A DNA stretch of 64,000 nt. Source: Bradyrhizobium arachidis. GTDB lineage: Bacteria; Pseudomonadota; Alphaproteobacteria; Rhizobiales; Xanthobacteraceae. The position numbers and the translations under genes were made by a program. The DNA is taken from NCBI RefSeq assembly GCF_024758505.1, contig NZ_CP077970.1, forward strand, positions 6,572,001 to 6,636,000, in the 5' to 3' direction. Below, in pieces: positions 17,230 to 25,415 of the stretch (position 1 is the first letter of the stretch; the number at the start of each line of letters is the position of its first letter). The notes beneath the pieces were generated by a model that made no database searches, had not been told where the DNA came from, and saw only the letters and a list, made by a program, of their open reading frames with translations.

Positions 17230-18939
17230 TCACCCCTTCCCAGTCCTCTGCATGAAATCGAAGTCGCAGCCCTCGTCGGCCTGCAAAATGGTCTCGTTGA
17301 ACAACCAGGCATAACCGCGCCTGGCTTCGTCGGGCGCAGCAGCGGGTTTGAGCGCGGCGCCCCGCCGCTCCAGCTCGGCCGCATCGACCAGAAGCTCGAT
17401 GCTGCGTTTTCCGACATCGAGCCGGATCATGTCGCCGTTCTTCACCAGCGCCAGCGGGCCGCCGACGGCGGACTCCGGCGTGATGTGGAGCACGATGGTG
17501 CCGAACGCCGTGCCGCTCATGCGGGCGTCCGAAATGCGCACCATGTCCTTGGTGCCGCCGCGTGCGAGCTTTTTCGGGATCGGCAAATAGCCGGCCTCGG
17601 GCATGCCCGGCGCGCCCTTCGGTCCCGCATTGCGCAGCACCAGCACGTCGTCGGCGGTGACATCGAGATCTGGATCGTCGACCCGCAATGTCATGTCCTC
17701 GACGGATTCGAACACCACCGCGCGGCCGGTGTGCTGCAGCAGCTTTGGGCTTGCGGCCGATTGCTTGATCACGGCGCCGCGCGGCGCGAGGTTGCCGTGC
17801 AGGATGGCGAGGCCACCTTCGGACTTGATCGGATTGTCACGCGGGCGGATCGCGTCCTGGCCCGGGACCTCCTCGGCGTCAGCAACAACGTCACGCAGCG
17901 TCTGCCCGGTAACGGTCTTCGCATCGAGATCGACGAGGTCGCCGAGCTGCGCCAAAAGTTTCGGCACGCCGCCGGCGTGATGGAAATGCTCCATGTAATG
18001 TTCGCCGGACGGTTTTAGATCGACCAGCACGGGCACCTCGCGGCCGAGTTGGTCAAAGGCTTCGAGGTCGAGCCGGTGCGGCGAGCGATGCGCCATCGCC
18101 GTGAGATGGATCAGGCCGTTGGTCGAGCCGCCGATCGCCTGGAGCACGACCTGCGCATTCCTGAACGAGGCCGGCGTCAGCAATTCGCTCGGTTTCGGCC
18201 CCTTCGCCTTGGCCATCTCGGCCGCGACCTTGCCGCTGGCCTCCGCCAGGCGGAAACGCTCAGCATGCGGTGCAGGGATCGTCGCGCTCATCGGCAGCGA
18301 CAGGCCCATCGCCTCGATCATGCAGGCCATGGTGGAAGCCGTGCCCATCACCATGCAGGTGCCGACCGACGGCGCGAGGCGTCCATTGACGGCCTCGATC
18401 TCGGCGTCGTCGATATCGCCGGCGCGATACTTTGCCCAGAGCCGCCGGCAGTCGGTGCAGGCCCCCAGCACCTCGCCCTTGTGATGGCCGACCACCATCG
18501 GTCCGACCGGAATGACCACCGTCGGCAGATCGGCGCTGATGGCCGCCATGACTTGCGCCGGCAGCGTCTTGTCGCAGCCGCCGATCACGATCACCGAATC
18601 CATCGGCTGGGCCCGGATCATCTCCTCGGTGTCCATCGCCATCAGATTGCGCAAATACATCGAGGTCGGATGCGCAAAGCTTTCGGCGATCGAAATCGTC
18701 GGAAACACGAACGGCATCGCGCCCGACAGCATCACGCCGCGCTTCGCCGCTTCAATGATCTGCGGCACGTTACCGTGGCAGGGATTGTAGTCGCTATAGG
18801 TGTTGGTGATGCCGACGATCGGGCGCTCCAGCGCATCGTCGGAATAGCCCATGGCCTTGATGAAGGCCTTGCGCAGGAACAGCGAGAAGCCGGCGTCGCC
18901 GTAGCTCGTCAGGCCTTTGCGCAAGCCGCTGCTCATCAT
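17230..18939 (-). CDS. IlvD/Edd family sugar-acid dehydratase (arabonate/xylonate type)
   Basis: 569 residues. Three Fe-S cysteines are visible: C54 in NPCHGN, C122 in GGCDKT and C195 in SVGTCMVMG. The phrase GACTDCRRLW near 159-168 matches the sugar-acid branch (L-arabonate/D-xylonate dehydratases) rather than classical IlvD, which has GACGGMYTANTM there. These enzymes convert aldonates to 2-keto-3-deoxy acids. Genomic linkage to a TRAP importer and a divergent GntR regulator supports catabolic rather than biosynthetic use. The exact sugar acid is not determined. Confidence 0.88.
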   Translation of the reverse strand: MMSSGLRKGLTSYGDAGFSLFLRKAFIKAMGYSDDALERPIVGITNTYSDYNPCHGNVPQIIEAAKRGVMLSGAMPFVFPTISIAESFAHPTSMYLRNLMAMDTEEMIRAQPMDSVIVIGGCDKTLPAQVMAAISADLPTVVIPVGPMVVGHHKGEVLGACTDCRRLWAKYRAGDIDDAEIEAVNGRLAPSVGTCMVMGTASTMACMIEAMGLSLPMSATIPAPHAERFRLAEASGKVAAEMAKAKGPKPSELLTPASFRNAQVVLQAIGGSTNGLIHLTAMAHRSPHRLDLEAFDQLGREVPVLVDLKPSGEHYMEHFHHAGGVPKLLAQLGDLVDLDAKTVTGQTLRDVVADAEEVPGQDAIRPRDNPIKSEGGLAILHGNLAPRGAVIKQSAASPKLLQHTGRAVVFESVEDMTLRVDDPDLDVTADDVLVLRNAGPKGAPGMPEAGYLPIPKKLARGGTKDMVRISDARMSGTAFGTIVLHITPESAVGGPLALVKNGDMIRLDVGKRSIELLVDAAELERRGAALKPAAAPDEARRGYAWLFNETILQADEGCDFDFMQRTGKG

Positions 18940-18960
18940 GCCACTCCATTCCAGGTTACC

Positions 18961-19058
18961 ATTGTCGTACAGACTGCCCCCGTATTGTCAATAACCCTGC
19001 AGGATATTTGGCGCCTTTCGCGCTGAAACGCGCTCCTTTGGGATAGATTATTGACAAT
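18961..19058. promoter_or_regulatory. Putative GntR operators between dehydratase and regulator
   Basis: ATTGTCAATAA at 18984-18994 and its inverse TTATTGACAAT at 19048-19058 face each other across the divergent spacer, and a third half copy ATTGTCGTA starts at 18961. On the minus strand TTGACA overlaps a plausible -35 and the half copy overlaps the -10 position for the dehydratase promoter. This fits repression by the neighbouring FCD-GntR protein; it is an inference. Confidence 0.5.
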
Positions 19059-19122
19059 CCACGCCTTCCCTGCTCCACAGGAGCGTCTTGACCTTGGGCC
19101 TTGCCGGCCGGGAGGCGAAGGG

Positions 19123-19809
19123 ATGGCCGACACTTCAAGCGCCGAAATGCCGACGCTCCGGCGCGACGACCCGGATGACGTGGTCGGCCGGCTGGAGGAG
19201 GACATCATCTTCGGCCGTTTCGCGCCGGCCGCGCGGCTGACCGAGGACGCCCTGATGTCGCGTTACGGCACGTCGCGCCATTTCGTGCGCCAGGCGCTGG
19301 TGGAGATGGAGCGGCGCGGCATCGTCCGCCGCGAGAAGAACGTCGGTGCCACCGTACGGTTCTATTCGGCCGAGGAGGTGCGGCAGATCTACGAGGTGCG
19401 GGAGATGCTGACGCGGCAGGCCGCGCTGATGATCCCGCTGCCCGCGCCACAAAGCCTGATCGAGGAGCTCAGCGAACTGCAGCGGCAATATTGCGCCAGG
19501 GCCGACGCGCACGATTTGCGCGGCATCCACGAAACCAACGACGCCTTCCACGTCGCGCTGTTTGCAGCCTGCGGCAATCCCTACCTGGTGCGCTCGCTGC
19601 AGGACTACATGAACCTGACGCTGCCGATGCGCGCAAAAAACCTCGCCGACCGCGAGGGCCTCGCGCAGTCGCGCCGTCAGCACGAATTGATGATCGAACT
19701 GTTGAAGGGCCGCGATAGCTGGGCGCTGGCGCAGCTCTGCGTCGACCACATGCAGTTCAGCAAGTCGGACTATCTGGCGCGGATCGCAGGCGATGAGGCC
19801 AGGCGCTAG
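19123..19809 (+). CDS. GntR family regulator with FCD ligand domain
   Basis: 228 residues from ATG 19123, preceded by GGAGGCGAAGG. The winged helix spans about 18-80 (LTEDALMSRYGTSRHFVRQAL). The C-terminal helical FCD domain contains NDAFHVALF, RQHELMI and VDHM, which carry the Asp/His metal-site residues of this class. FCD-GntR proteins usually bind sugar acids or organic acids and repress adjacent catabolic genes. It diverges from the dehydratase-TRAP operon, with inverted TTGACAAT-type repeats between them. Confidence 0.9.
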   Translation: MADTSSAEMPTLRRDDPDDVVGRLEEDIIFGRFAPAARLTEDALMSRYGTSRHFVRQALVEMERRGIVRREKNVGATVRFYSAEEVRQIYEVREMLTRQAALMIPLPAPQSLIEELSELQRQYCARADAHDLRGIHETNDAFHVALFAACGNPYLVRSLQDYMNLTLPMRAKNLADREGLAQSRRQHELMIELLKGRDSWALAQLCVDHMQFSKSDYLARIAGDEARR

Positions 19810-19920
19810 CGCGCTTTGCCCGGGACCGGATGAACCCTGCGCTCGGAATATGCGACCAATATCGCGCCCGGCGCCGATCGAAACCGTCGCCCATGACCTC
19901 ACATCTATCGATCAACCCCA

Positions 19921-20352
19921 GTGACCAGCCTGCTCCTCCTGTTCGGAATGTTCTACGCCGCGTGCGGGCTGGTGCTCAGCCTCGCTATGAACGTGACATC
20001 GTTCACCAGCGTCAAACTCGGCGACAGCATCTTGTTTCCTGCGCTCACGTGGGGAATCTTCCCCGCGTTTTTGGCGGTCATCCTTATCTCGATTTCGGAA
20101 AGGAAGAGGCCCCGCAGTGCGAATCACGAGATCGACGAATGGGAGCTCGTATCAGCGGGATGTCCCACGTTGATGAAACGCATCTTCTGGACGTGTTTCG
20201 CTTATGCATGGGTGACCGGCATGGCGCTCGCCATATTGACGCACGAGCCCAACCTGATTTTGCGCTGTATCTCTGCCTTTTGGATGACGTTCTACGCGCT
20301 GGGACTCGCGGTGATCACAGCCGCCTATCTTCGCCGCCGCGCCCCGCAATAG
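19921..20352 (+). CDS. Hypothetical four-helix membrane protein
   Basis: 143 residues, probably starting at GTG 19921; no convincing ribosome site is seen and ATG 19948 is an alternative. Hydrophobic segments lie near 2-24, 38-58, 87-108 and 115-137, with a charged loop ERKRPRSANHEIDEWE after the second. I do not recognise a family. Base composition is somewhat less GC-rich than its neighbours. It stands alone between the GntR gene and an orphan TRAP binding protein, with REP-type DNA just after it. Confidence 0.55.
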   Translation: MTSLLLLFGMFYAACGLVLSLAMNVTSFTSVKLGDSILFPALTWGIFPAFLAVILISISERKRPRSANHEIDEWELVSAGCPTLMKRIFWTCFAYAWVTGMALAILTHEPNLILRCISAFWMTFYALGLAVITAAYLRRRAPQ

Positions 20353-20362
20353 CAGGAAGATC

Positions 20363-20433
20363 GTGGATGGCCGGGACATAGCTAGCGAAAGCCACGCCGT
20401 CCTTCGGGCGGCTGGCCCGGCCATGACGGCGTG
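20363..20433. repeat. REP-like palindrome (ATGGCCGGG family)
   Basis: GTGGATGGCCGGGACA near the left end pairs imperfectly with CCCGGCCATGACGGCGTGG at the right end. It lies between the convergent hypothetical membrane gene and the TRAP binding-protein gene and belongs to the same family as 16056-16146. Confidence 0.65.
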
Positions 20434-20450
20434 GAAGCAATGGCGCCCGC

Positions 20451-21539
20451 TCAGCCCTTACGCGTCTTGCTGAGCAGATAGTTGTCGTAATAGTTCTCGG
20501 CGATCTGCGTGTAGAACAGCACTTCCTTCATATAGGCGTCGTGACTTTCCTTGGTCTTCTTGAAGAGCGGGCTCTTCTCGGCGATCTCGTTCAGATAGTC
20601 CTGCGTCGCCTTGTAGCTCGCTTCCATGACCGGCTGCGGGAATGCACGCAGCTCGGCGCCGCCGGCGATCAGCCGCTTCAGCGCGGCGGGATTCACGCTG
20701 TCGTATTTCTCGATCATCCAGCCGCCGGCCGCAGCACCCGCCTGGTTGAGGATCGCCTGGTACTGCTTGGGAAGCGCATTCCACTTCTCGTCGTTGACGA
20801 CCATGTGCAGCATGGCACCGCCCTCCCACCAGCCGGGAAAGTAGTAGTACTTCGCCACCTTGTAGAAGCCGAGTTTTTCATCGTCATAGGGACCGACGAA
20901 CTCGGCGGCATCGATCGAGCCTTTCTCCAGCGCTGAATAGACCTCGCCGGCGGCGATCTGCTGCGGCACGATGCCGAGCTTGGCGAGCACGTGGCCACCC
21001 ATGCCGGCGATGCGGAATTTGAGGCCGTTGAGATCGTCGACGGTCTTGATCTCCTTCCGGAACCAACCGCCCATCTGCGTGCCGGAGTTGCCGCACAGGA
21101 TGGCGTGCGCCTTGAACGGTCTTAGCGCCTCGTTGCAGAGATCGGCGCCGCCGCCAAAGCTCCACCAGGAGTGCTGGTGACGGTGGTTCATGCCGAACGG
21201 CGCGCCGGTGGCGTAAGCCAGCGCCGGCTCCTTGCCGATGTAGAAATAGAGTGGCGTCTGCGCGATCTCGACCGTCGCCGAGCTCACGGCGTCGAGCGCC
21301 TGCAGGCCCGGCACGATCTCGCCGGCCGCAAAGGTCTGGATCTGAAACTTGTTGTCGGTGGCATCAGCAACATATTTCGCAAAAGTCTGCGCCGTGCCGA
21401 AGATCGTATCGAGCGATTTCGGGAAGCTCGAGGTCAGCCTCCATTTGATCTCAGGCGCGCTCTGCGCAATCGCAGGCGCCGCAACCAGCGTCGTCGCGCC
21501 GGCAAAGGCACTTCCCTTGAGAAATGTACGACGTTTCAT
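20451..21539 (-). CDS. TRAP transporter substrate-binding protein, TakP/DctP-like (orphan)
   Basis: 362 residues from ATG 21539. The signal KRRTFLKGSAFAG followed by a hydrophobic stretch to AIAQ resembles a Tat leader. The mature protein resembles the TakP group (2-oxoacid binders): WRLTSSFPKSLD at the start and GGWFRKEIKTVDDLNGLKF mid-protein. No DctQ or DctM gene adjoins it, unlike the two complete TRAP sets in this window. It lies 119 bases downstream of the uronate dehydrogenase gene, same strand, so it may serve hexuronate or keto-acid uptake with a permease encoded elsewhere. Confidence 0.88.
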   Translation of the reverse strand: MKRRTFLKGSAFAGATTLVAAPAIAQSAPEIKWRLTSSFPKSLDTIFGTAQTFAKYVADATDNKFQIQTFAAGEIVPGLQALDAVSSATVEIAQTPLYFYIGKEPALAYATGAPFGMNHRHQHSWWSFGGGADLCNEALRPFKAHAILCGNSGTQMGGWFRKEIKTVDDLNGLKFRIAGMGGHVLAKLGIVPQQIAAGEVYSALEKGSIDAAEFVGPYDDEKLGFYKVAKYYYFPGWWEGGAMLHMVVNDEKWNALPKQYQAILNQAGAAAGGWMIEKYDSVNPAALKRLIAGGAELRAFPQPVMEASYKATQDYLNEIAEKSPLFKKTKESHDAYMKEVLFYTQIAENYYDNYLLSKTRKG

Positions 21540-21658
21540 GATGTGCTCCCTGGATAGCAATTGCGTCGGCCGGGGTACGATGAACCGCCCCCGACCGCAT
21601 TGACCTTCATCATAGCGGGCGTCACGGTGGGCCGGAAAGGTGTCGCCGTGACGCGCGG

Positions 21659-22483
21659 CTAGCGCTTGGTCCAGTCGATGATGCGGCTGTTGTCGGCATC
21701 GAACTCGATGCTGCAGAACGTGCCGCCCTGGTAGTGGTCGCCGACCGGATCGGGCTTGAGCTTGGCCTGCTCCGCCATCGCGTGCTCGCGGAAATCCTCG
21801 GCGCGGCCGGTCGGGCGATAGCCGAATTCGTAGGCGCGGTGATTGTCCCACCAGGCGCGTTCGTTGAAGGAGGCGCCGTAGAAGACCTCGAAATGGACGT
21901 CGGGGTGCTCGAGCCCGATACGGCAGAGCTGCACCAGATCCTCCGGCTTGAGCCAGATCGCGAGCCGGCGCTGGTCAAGCGGCTTTTCACCAAAATTACC
22001 GATGCGGAGGCACGTGACCTTCAGCCCGTGCTTGTCGGCATAGAGGGCGCCGACCGCCTCGCCGAACACCTTGCTGACGCCGTAGCGGCTATCGGGGCGC
22101 GCGGTGACGTCGGTGCCGATCTTGTGGTGGCGCGGATAGAAACCGACCGCGTGGTTGGACGAGGCGAAGATCACCCGCTTGACGCCCTTCTTGCGCGCCG
22201 CCTCGAACAGATTGTAGCCGCCGATGATGTTGGCTTGCAAAATGTCGTCCCAGGTGCCTTCGACCGAATAGCCGCCGAAATGCAAAATGCCGTCGACGCC
22301 CTCGCAGATGGCCTCGCACTGCGCGAGATCGGCAAGGTCGGCCGCCCTAAACTTTTCGTTCGCGCCGAGATCGGCGGGCGGCTTGATGTCAGAGAGCAGA
22401 AGATCCGGATAGATCGGCGGCAGCAGTTTCCGCAGGCTCGTGCCGATTCCCCCCGAAGCTCCCGTCATCAAAATACGCGGCAT
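21659..22483 (-). CDS. udh: NAD-dependent epimerase/dehydratase family, uronate dehydrogenase-like
   Basis: 274 residues from ATG 22483, chosen because AGGAAAG lies 5 bases upstream. It shows GASGGIG at 8-14 (NAD site), FASSNHAVGFYP around 107-117 and catalytic Y134/K138 in YGVSK. FASSNH and the downstream WWDN segment match bacterial uronate dehydrogenase, which oxidises glucuronate or galacturonate to the aldarolactone. A divergent SMP-30 lactonase gene starts 91 bases away and could open that lactone. The specificity is an inference from these motifs. Confidence 0.75.
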   Translation of the reverse strand: MPRILMTGASGGIGTSLRKLLPPIYPDLLLSDIKPPADLGANEKFRAADLADLAQCEAICEGVDGILHFGGYSVEGTWDDILQANIIGGYNLFEAARKKGVKRVIFASSNHAVGFYPRHHKIGTDVTARPDSRYGVSKVFGEAVGALYADKHGLKVTCLRIGNFGEKPLDQRRLAIWLKPEDLVQLCRIGLEHPDVHFEVFYGASFNERAWWDNHRAYEFGYRPTGRAEDFREHAMAEQAKLKPDPVGDHYQGGTFCSIEFDADNSRIIDWTKR

Positions 22484-22574
22484 GTCTTTCCTCATTGGTA
22501 GCGAACGATTTGCGGTCACATGTCTCTAATGATAGCAGATTTGTCCAGAGGGAACGCAACAACGAGAACCGCAC

Positions 22575-23543
22575 ATGAACGATGCATCCTCCCACGCTCA
22601 AGGCTGGCGGCCGGCGACCTATTACCCCGATCCGGCGATAAGTGCACTCGATCCGCGATTTGAAAAATACTGGCTGAAACTTTCGGCTGTGGAACGGCTC
22701 GCCACCGGCCTGCGCTGGGCCGAGGGGCCGGTGTGGTTCGGCGACGGGCGGTATCTCTTGTGCAGCGACATCCCGAACCAGCGCATCATCAAATGGGAGG
22801 AGGAGACCGGCGCGGTCAGCGTGTTCCGAAAACCCTCCAATTTCGCCAACGGCAATACGCGAGACCGCCAAGGCCGGTTGATCACCTGCGAGCATGGCGG
22901 CCGGCGCGTGGTGCGCACCGAATATGATGGCGCGATCACGGTGCTGATGGATTCCTTCGGCGGCAAGCGGCTGAATTCGCCGAACGACGTGGTGGTGAAA
23001 TCCGACGGCACGATCTGGTTCACCGATCCGACCTTCGGCCTGCTCGGCAATTACGAGGGCTACAAGGCGGAGCCGGAGATCGAGCCGAACGTTTACCGGC
23101 TCGATCCCGCGACCGGCAAGGCGAGCATCGTCGCCGAAGGTGTGCTCGGGCCGAACGGGCTGTGCTTCTCGCCGGACGAGAAAATCCTCTATGTCGTCGA
23201 ATCCCGCGGCGTGCCGAACCGAAAAATCCTCGCCTATGACGTCTCGGCCGACGGCACGACGATATCAAACAAGCGCGTCTTCATCGATGCCGGTCCCGGC
23301 ACACCTGACGGCATGCGCTGCGACATCGACGGCAATCTCTGGTGTGGCTGGGGCATGGGCGATCCCGAGCTGGACGGCATCGTGGTGTTCGCGCCCGACG
23401 GCGTCATGATCGGCCGCATCGCGCTGCCCGAGCGCTGCGCCAATCTCTGCTTCGGCGGGGTCAAGCGCAACCGCCTGTTCATGGCGGCGAGCCAGTCGAT
23501 CTACGCGCTGTATGTGAACACGCAGGGCGCCCTTGGGGGATAG
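22575..23543 (+). CDS. SMP-30/gluconolactonase family lactonase
   Basis: 322 residues of the six-bladed propeller family. Metal-site residues are visible: E50 in RWAEGPVW, NSPNDVVV around 137, and the later PNGLCFSPD and PDGMRCDIDG segments. These calcium or zinc lactonases hydrolyse aldono- or aldarolactones. Diverges from the uronate dehydrogenase-like gene, a pairing consistent with oxidation of a uronic acid followed by lactone opening. No signal peptide, so cytoplasmic. Confidence 0.88.
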   Translation: MNDASSHAQGWRPATYYPDPAISALDPRFEKYWLKLSAVERLATGLRWAEGPVWFGDGRYLLCSDIPNQRIIKWEEETGAVSVFRKPSNFANGNTRDRQGRLITCEHGGRRVVRTEYDGAITVLMDSFGGKRLNSPNDVVVKSDGTIWFTDPTFGLLGNYEGYKAEPEIEPNVYRLDPATGKASIVAEGVLGPNGLCFSPDEKILYVVESRGVPNRKILAYDVSADGTTISNKRVFIDAGPGTPDGMRCDIDGNLWCGWGMGDPELDGIVVFAPDGVMIGRIALPERCANLCFGGVKRNRLFMAASQSIYALYVNTQGALGG

Positions 23544-23554
23544 TTTCTCCGCTT

Positions 23555-23662
23555 GTCATTCCGGGGCGCGCCCTCTTCGGCGCGAGCCCGGAATCCATCG
23601 TGCGGCGAACTCGTGGACGAATGGATTCCGGGTTCGTCGCTTCGCGACGCCCCGGAATGACG
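23555..23662. repeat. REP-like palindrome (GTCATTCCGGGGC family)
   Basis: GTCATTCCGGGGCGCG at the left is mirrored by GACGCCCCGGAATGAC at the right, with an inner GAATCCAT/ATGGATTC pair. The same family recurs at 25317-25396. Confidence 0.75.
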
Positions 23663-23673
23663 AAGGATCAAAC

Positions 23674-23705
23674 AGAAAACGCCGGAGCAGCTTCCCGCTC
23701 CGGCG
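23674..23705 (-). terminator. Rho-independent terminator of the aldehyde dehydrogenase gene
   Basis: On the minus strand CGCCGGAGC-GGGAAGCT-GCTCCGGCG forms a 9-bp GC-rich stem followed by TTTTCTGTTTG. It lies 25 bases beyond the stop codon at 23730. Confidence 0.8.
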
Positions 23706-23729
23706 TCATGTTTGTTCGGACGGTGAGGC

Positions 23730-25160
23730 TTACGCCGCGTTGAAGCCGGCGACGGCCTTCACCTCGAGATACTCCTCCATGCCGTACTTGCCCCATTCGC
23801 GGCCGTTACCGGACTGCTTGTAGCCGCCGAACGGCGCGGAGCGGTCGTTCGGCACGCCCTGGAGGTTGACGTTGCCGGCGCGGATCTGGCGCGCGACCTT
23901 CTTGGCGTTCTCCACCGTGTCGGCCGTGACGTAGCCCGCGAGACCGTACGGCGTGTCGTTGGCGATGCGCACGGCGTCGGCTTCGTCCTTGGCACCGATG
24001 ATAGTCAGCACCGGTCCAAAAATTTCCTCGCGCGCGATCGTCATCTCGTTGGTGACGTCGGCGAAGATGGTCGGACGGACATAGAAGCCCTTGTTGACGC
24101 CCTCGGGCAGGCCAGGGCCGCCGGCAACGAGAGTGGCACCTTCGTCGATGCCCTTCTTGATCAGCGCCTGGATCTTGTCCCACTGAATGCGCGACACGAC
24201 CGGGCCGATGGTGGTGCCTTCGCCGCGCGGATCGCCGGCCTTGGTCTTGTCGGCAACCGCCTTCGCGATCGCGGCCACTTCCTTCATCTTGGAGAGCGGC
24301 ACGATCATGCGCGAGGGTGCGTTGCAGGACTGGCCCGAGTTGTTGAACATGTGCATCACGCCGCCGGTCACCGCCTTCTGCAGGTCGGCGCCTTCGAGGA
24401 TGACGTTCGGCGACTTGCCGCCGAGCTCCTGGCTGACACGCTTCACGGTCGGTGCCGCGCGCTTGGCAACATCGACGCCAGCACGGGTCGAGCCGGTGAA
24501 CGAGATCATGTCGATGTCGGGATGCTCGCTCATGGCGGCACCGACCTCGGGGCCGAGACCGTTGATGAGGTTGAACACGCCCTTCGGTACGCCAGCTTCA
24601 TGGAGGATCTCTGCGAAGATCAGCGCAGAGGTCGGCGTGAACTCCGACGGCTTGAGGATCATGGTGCAGCCGGCGGCAAGCGCGGGCGCCACCTTGCAGG
24701 CGATCTGGTTGAGCGGCCAGTTCCAGGGCGTGATCATGCCGACGACGCCGACCGGCTCGCGCAGCACGGTCGCGGTGCCGATCTGCTCCTCGAAGTGATA
24801 GTTCTTGAGAACGTCGAGCGTCGACATAATGTGGCCGAGGCCGGCGCCGGCCTGGAGCTTCTCCGCCATCGGCAGCGGCGCGCCCATCTCGTCGGAGACG
24901 GCCGCGCCGATCTCCTTCATGCGGCCCTTGTAGATCTCGACGACCTTGGTGAGCAGCGCGATGCGCTCCTCGCGGCTGGTCTGGGAATAGGTCGCGAACG
25001 CGCGCTTGGCGGCGGCGACGGCCTTGTCAACGTCGGCCTTGGAGCCGAGCGCAATCTCGTACATCGCCTCTTCCGTCGCCGGATTGACGACCGATGTGGA
25101 CTTCTTGACGGCGGGATCGACCCAGGCGCCGTCGATGTAGAATTGCATGCGATTGACCAT
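23730..25160 (-). CDS. NAD(P)-dependent aldehyde dehydrogenase
   Basis: 476 residues from ATG 25160, which follows AGAGGTTCACG. The catalytic motifs are complete: FTGSTRAGV, ELGGKSPNV (general-base Glu) and NNSGQSCNAPSR (nucleophile Cys). MITPWNWP is the usual N-terminal cofactor-domain phrase. The substrate could be a semialdehyde from the sugar-acid genes nearby or a general aldehyde. It is a single-gene transcript: REP DNA lies upstream and a strong terminator downstream. Confidence 0.92.
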   Translation of the reverse strand: MVNRMQFYIDGAWVDPAVKKSTSVVNPATEEAMYEIALGSKADVDKAVAAAKRAFATYSQTSREERIALLTKVVEIYKGRMKEIGAAVSDEMGAPLPMAEKLQAGAGLGHIMSTLDVLKNYHFEEQIGTATVLREPVGVVGMITPWNWPLNQIACKVAPALAAGCTMILKPSEFTPTSALIFAEILHEAGVPKGVFNLINGLGPEVGAAMSEHPDIDMISFTGSTRAGVDVAKRAAPTVKRVSQELGGKSPNVILEGADLQKAVTGGVMHMFNNSGQSCNAPSRMIVPLSKMKEVAAIAKAVADKTKAGDPRGEGTTIGPVVSRIQWDKIQALIKKGIDEGATLVAGGPGLPEGVNKGFYVRPTIFADVTNEMTIAREEIFGPVLTIIGAKDEADAVRIANDTPYGLAGYVTADTVENAKKVARQIRAGNVNLQGVPNDRSAPFGGYKQSGNGREWGKYGMEEYLEVKAVAGFNAA

Positions 25161-25316
25161 CGTGAACCTCTTGTTTTGAAGCATTGGAGGGGCGTTTCGG
25201 CAGCTATCCTGACACGAAACCCCGGGCTGTAGAACCCGCCCCGATGCTTGACCTGCGTTGCGGCGGACGCGGCGGAATATGATCGCGCGCCGGGGAACTG
25301 GCAAGGCACTAACGCC

Positions 25317-25396
25317 GTCATTCCGGGGCGATGCGAAGCATCGAACCCGGAATCTCGAGATTCCGGGTTCGGTCCTGCGGACCGCCCCGGAATGAC
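25317..25396. repeat. REP-like palindrome (GTCATTCCGGGGC family)
   Basis: A near-perfect 80-base inverted repeat beginning GTCATTCCGGGGCGATGCG and ending CCGCCCCGGAATGAC, with GGAATCTCGAGATTCC at its centre. It lies between the aldehyde dehydrogenase start and the E1 gene end. Confidence 0.8.
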
Positions 25397-25415
25397 GTCA
25401 CCCAGGTTACCTCAA

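Noticed and set aside
21540..21851. N-terminal extension of the TakP-like binding protein
   Set aside because: ATG 21539 starts a proper Tat-like leader; the extra residues before it are Arg-rich and would bury the signal peptide.
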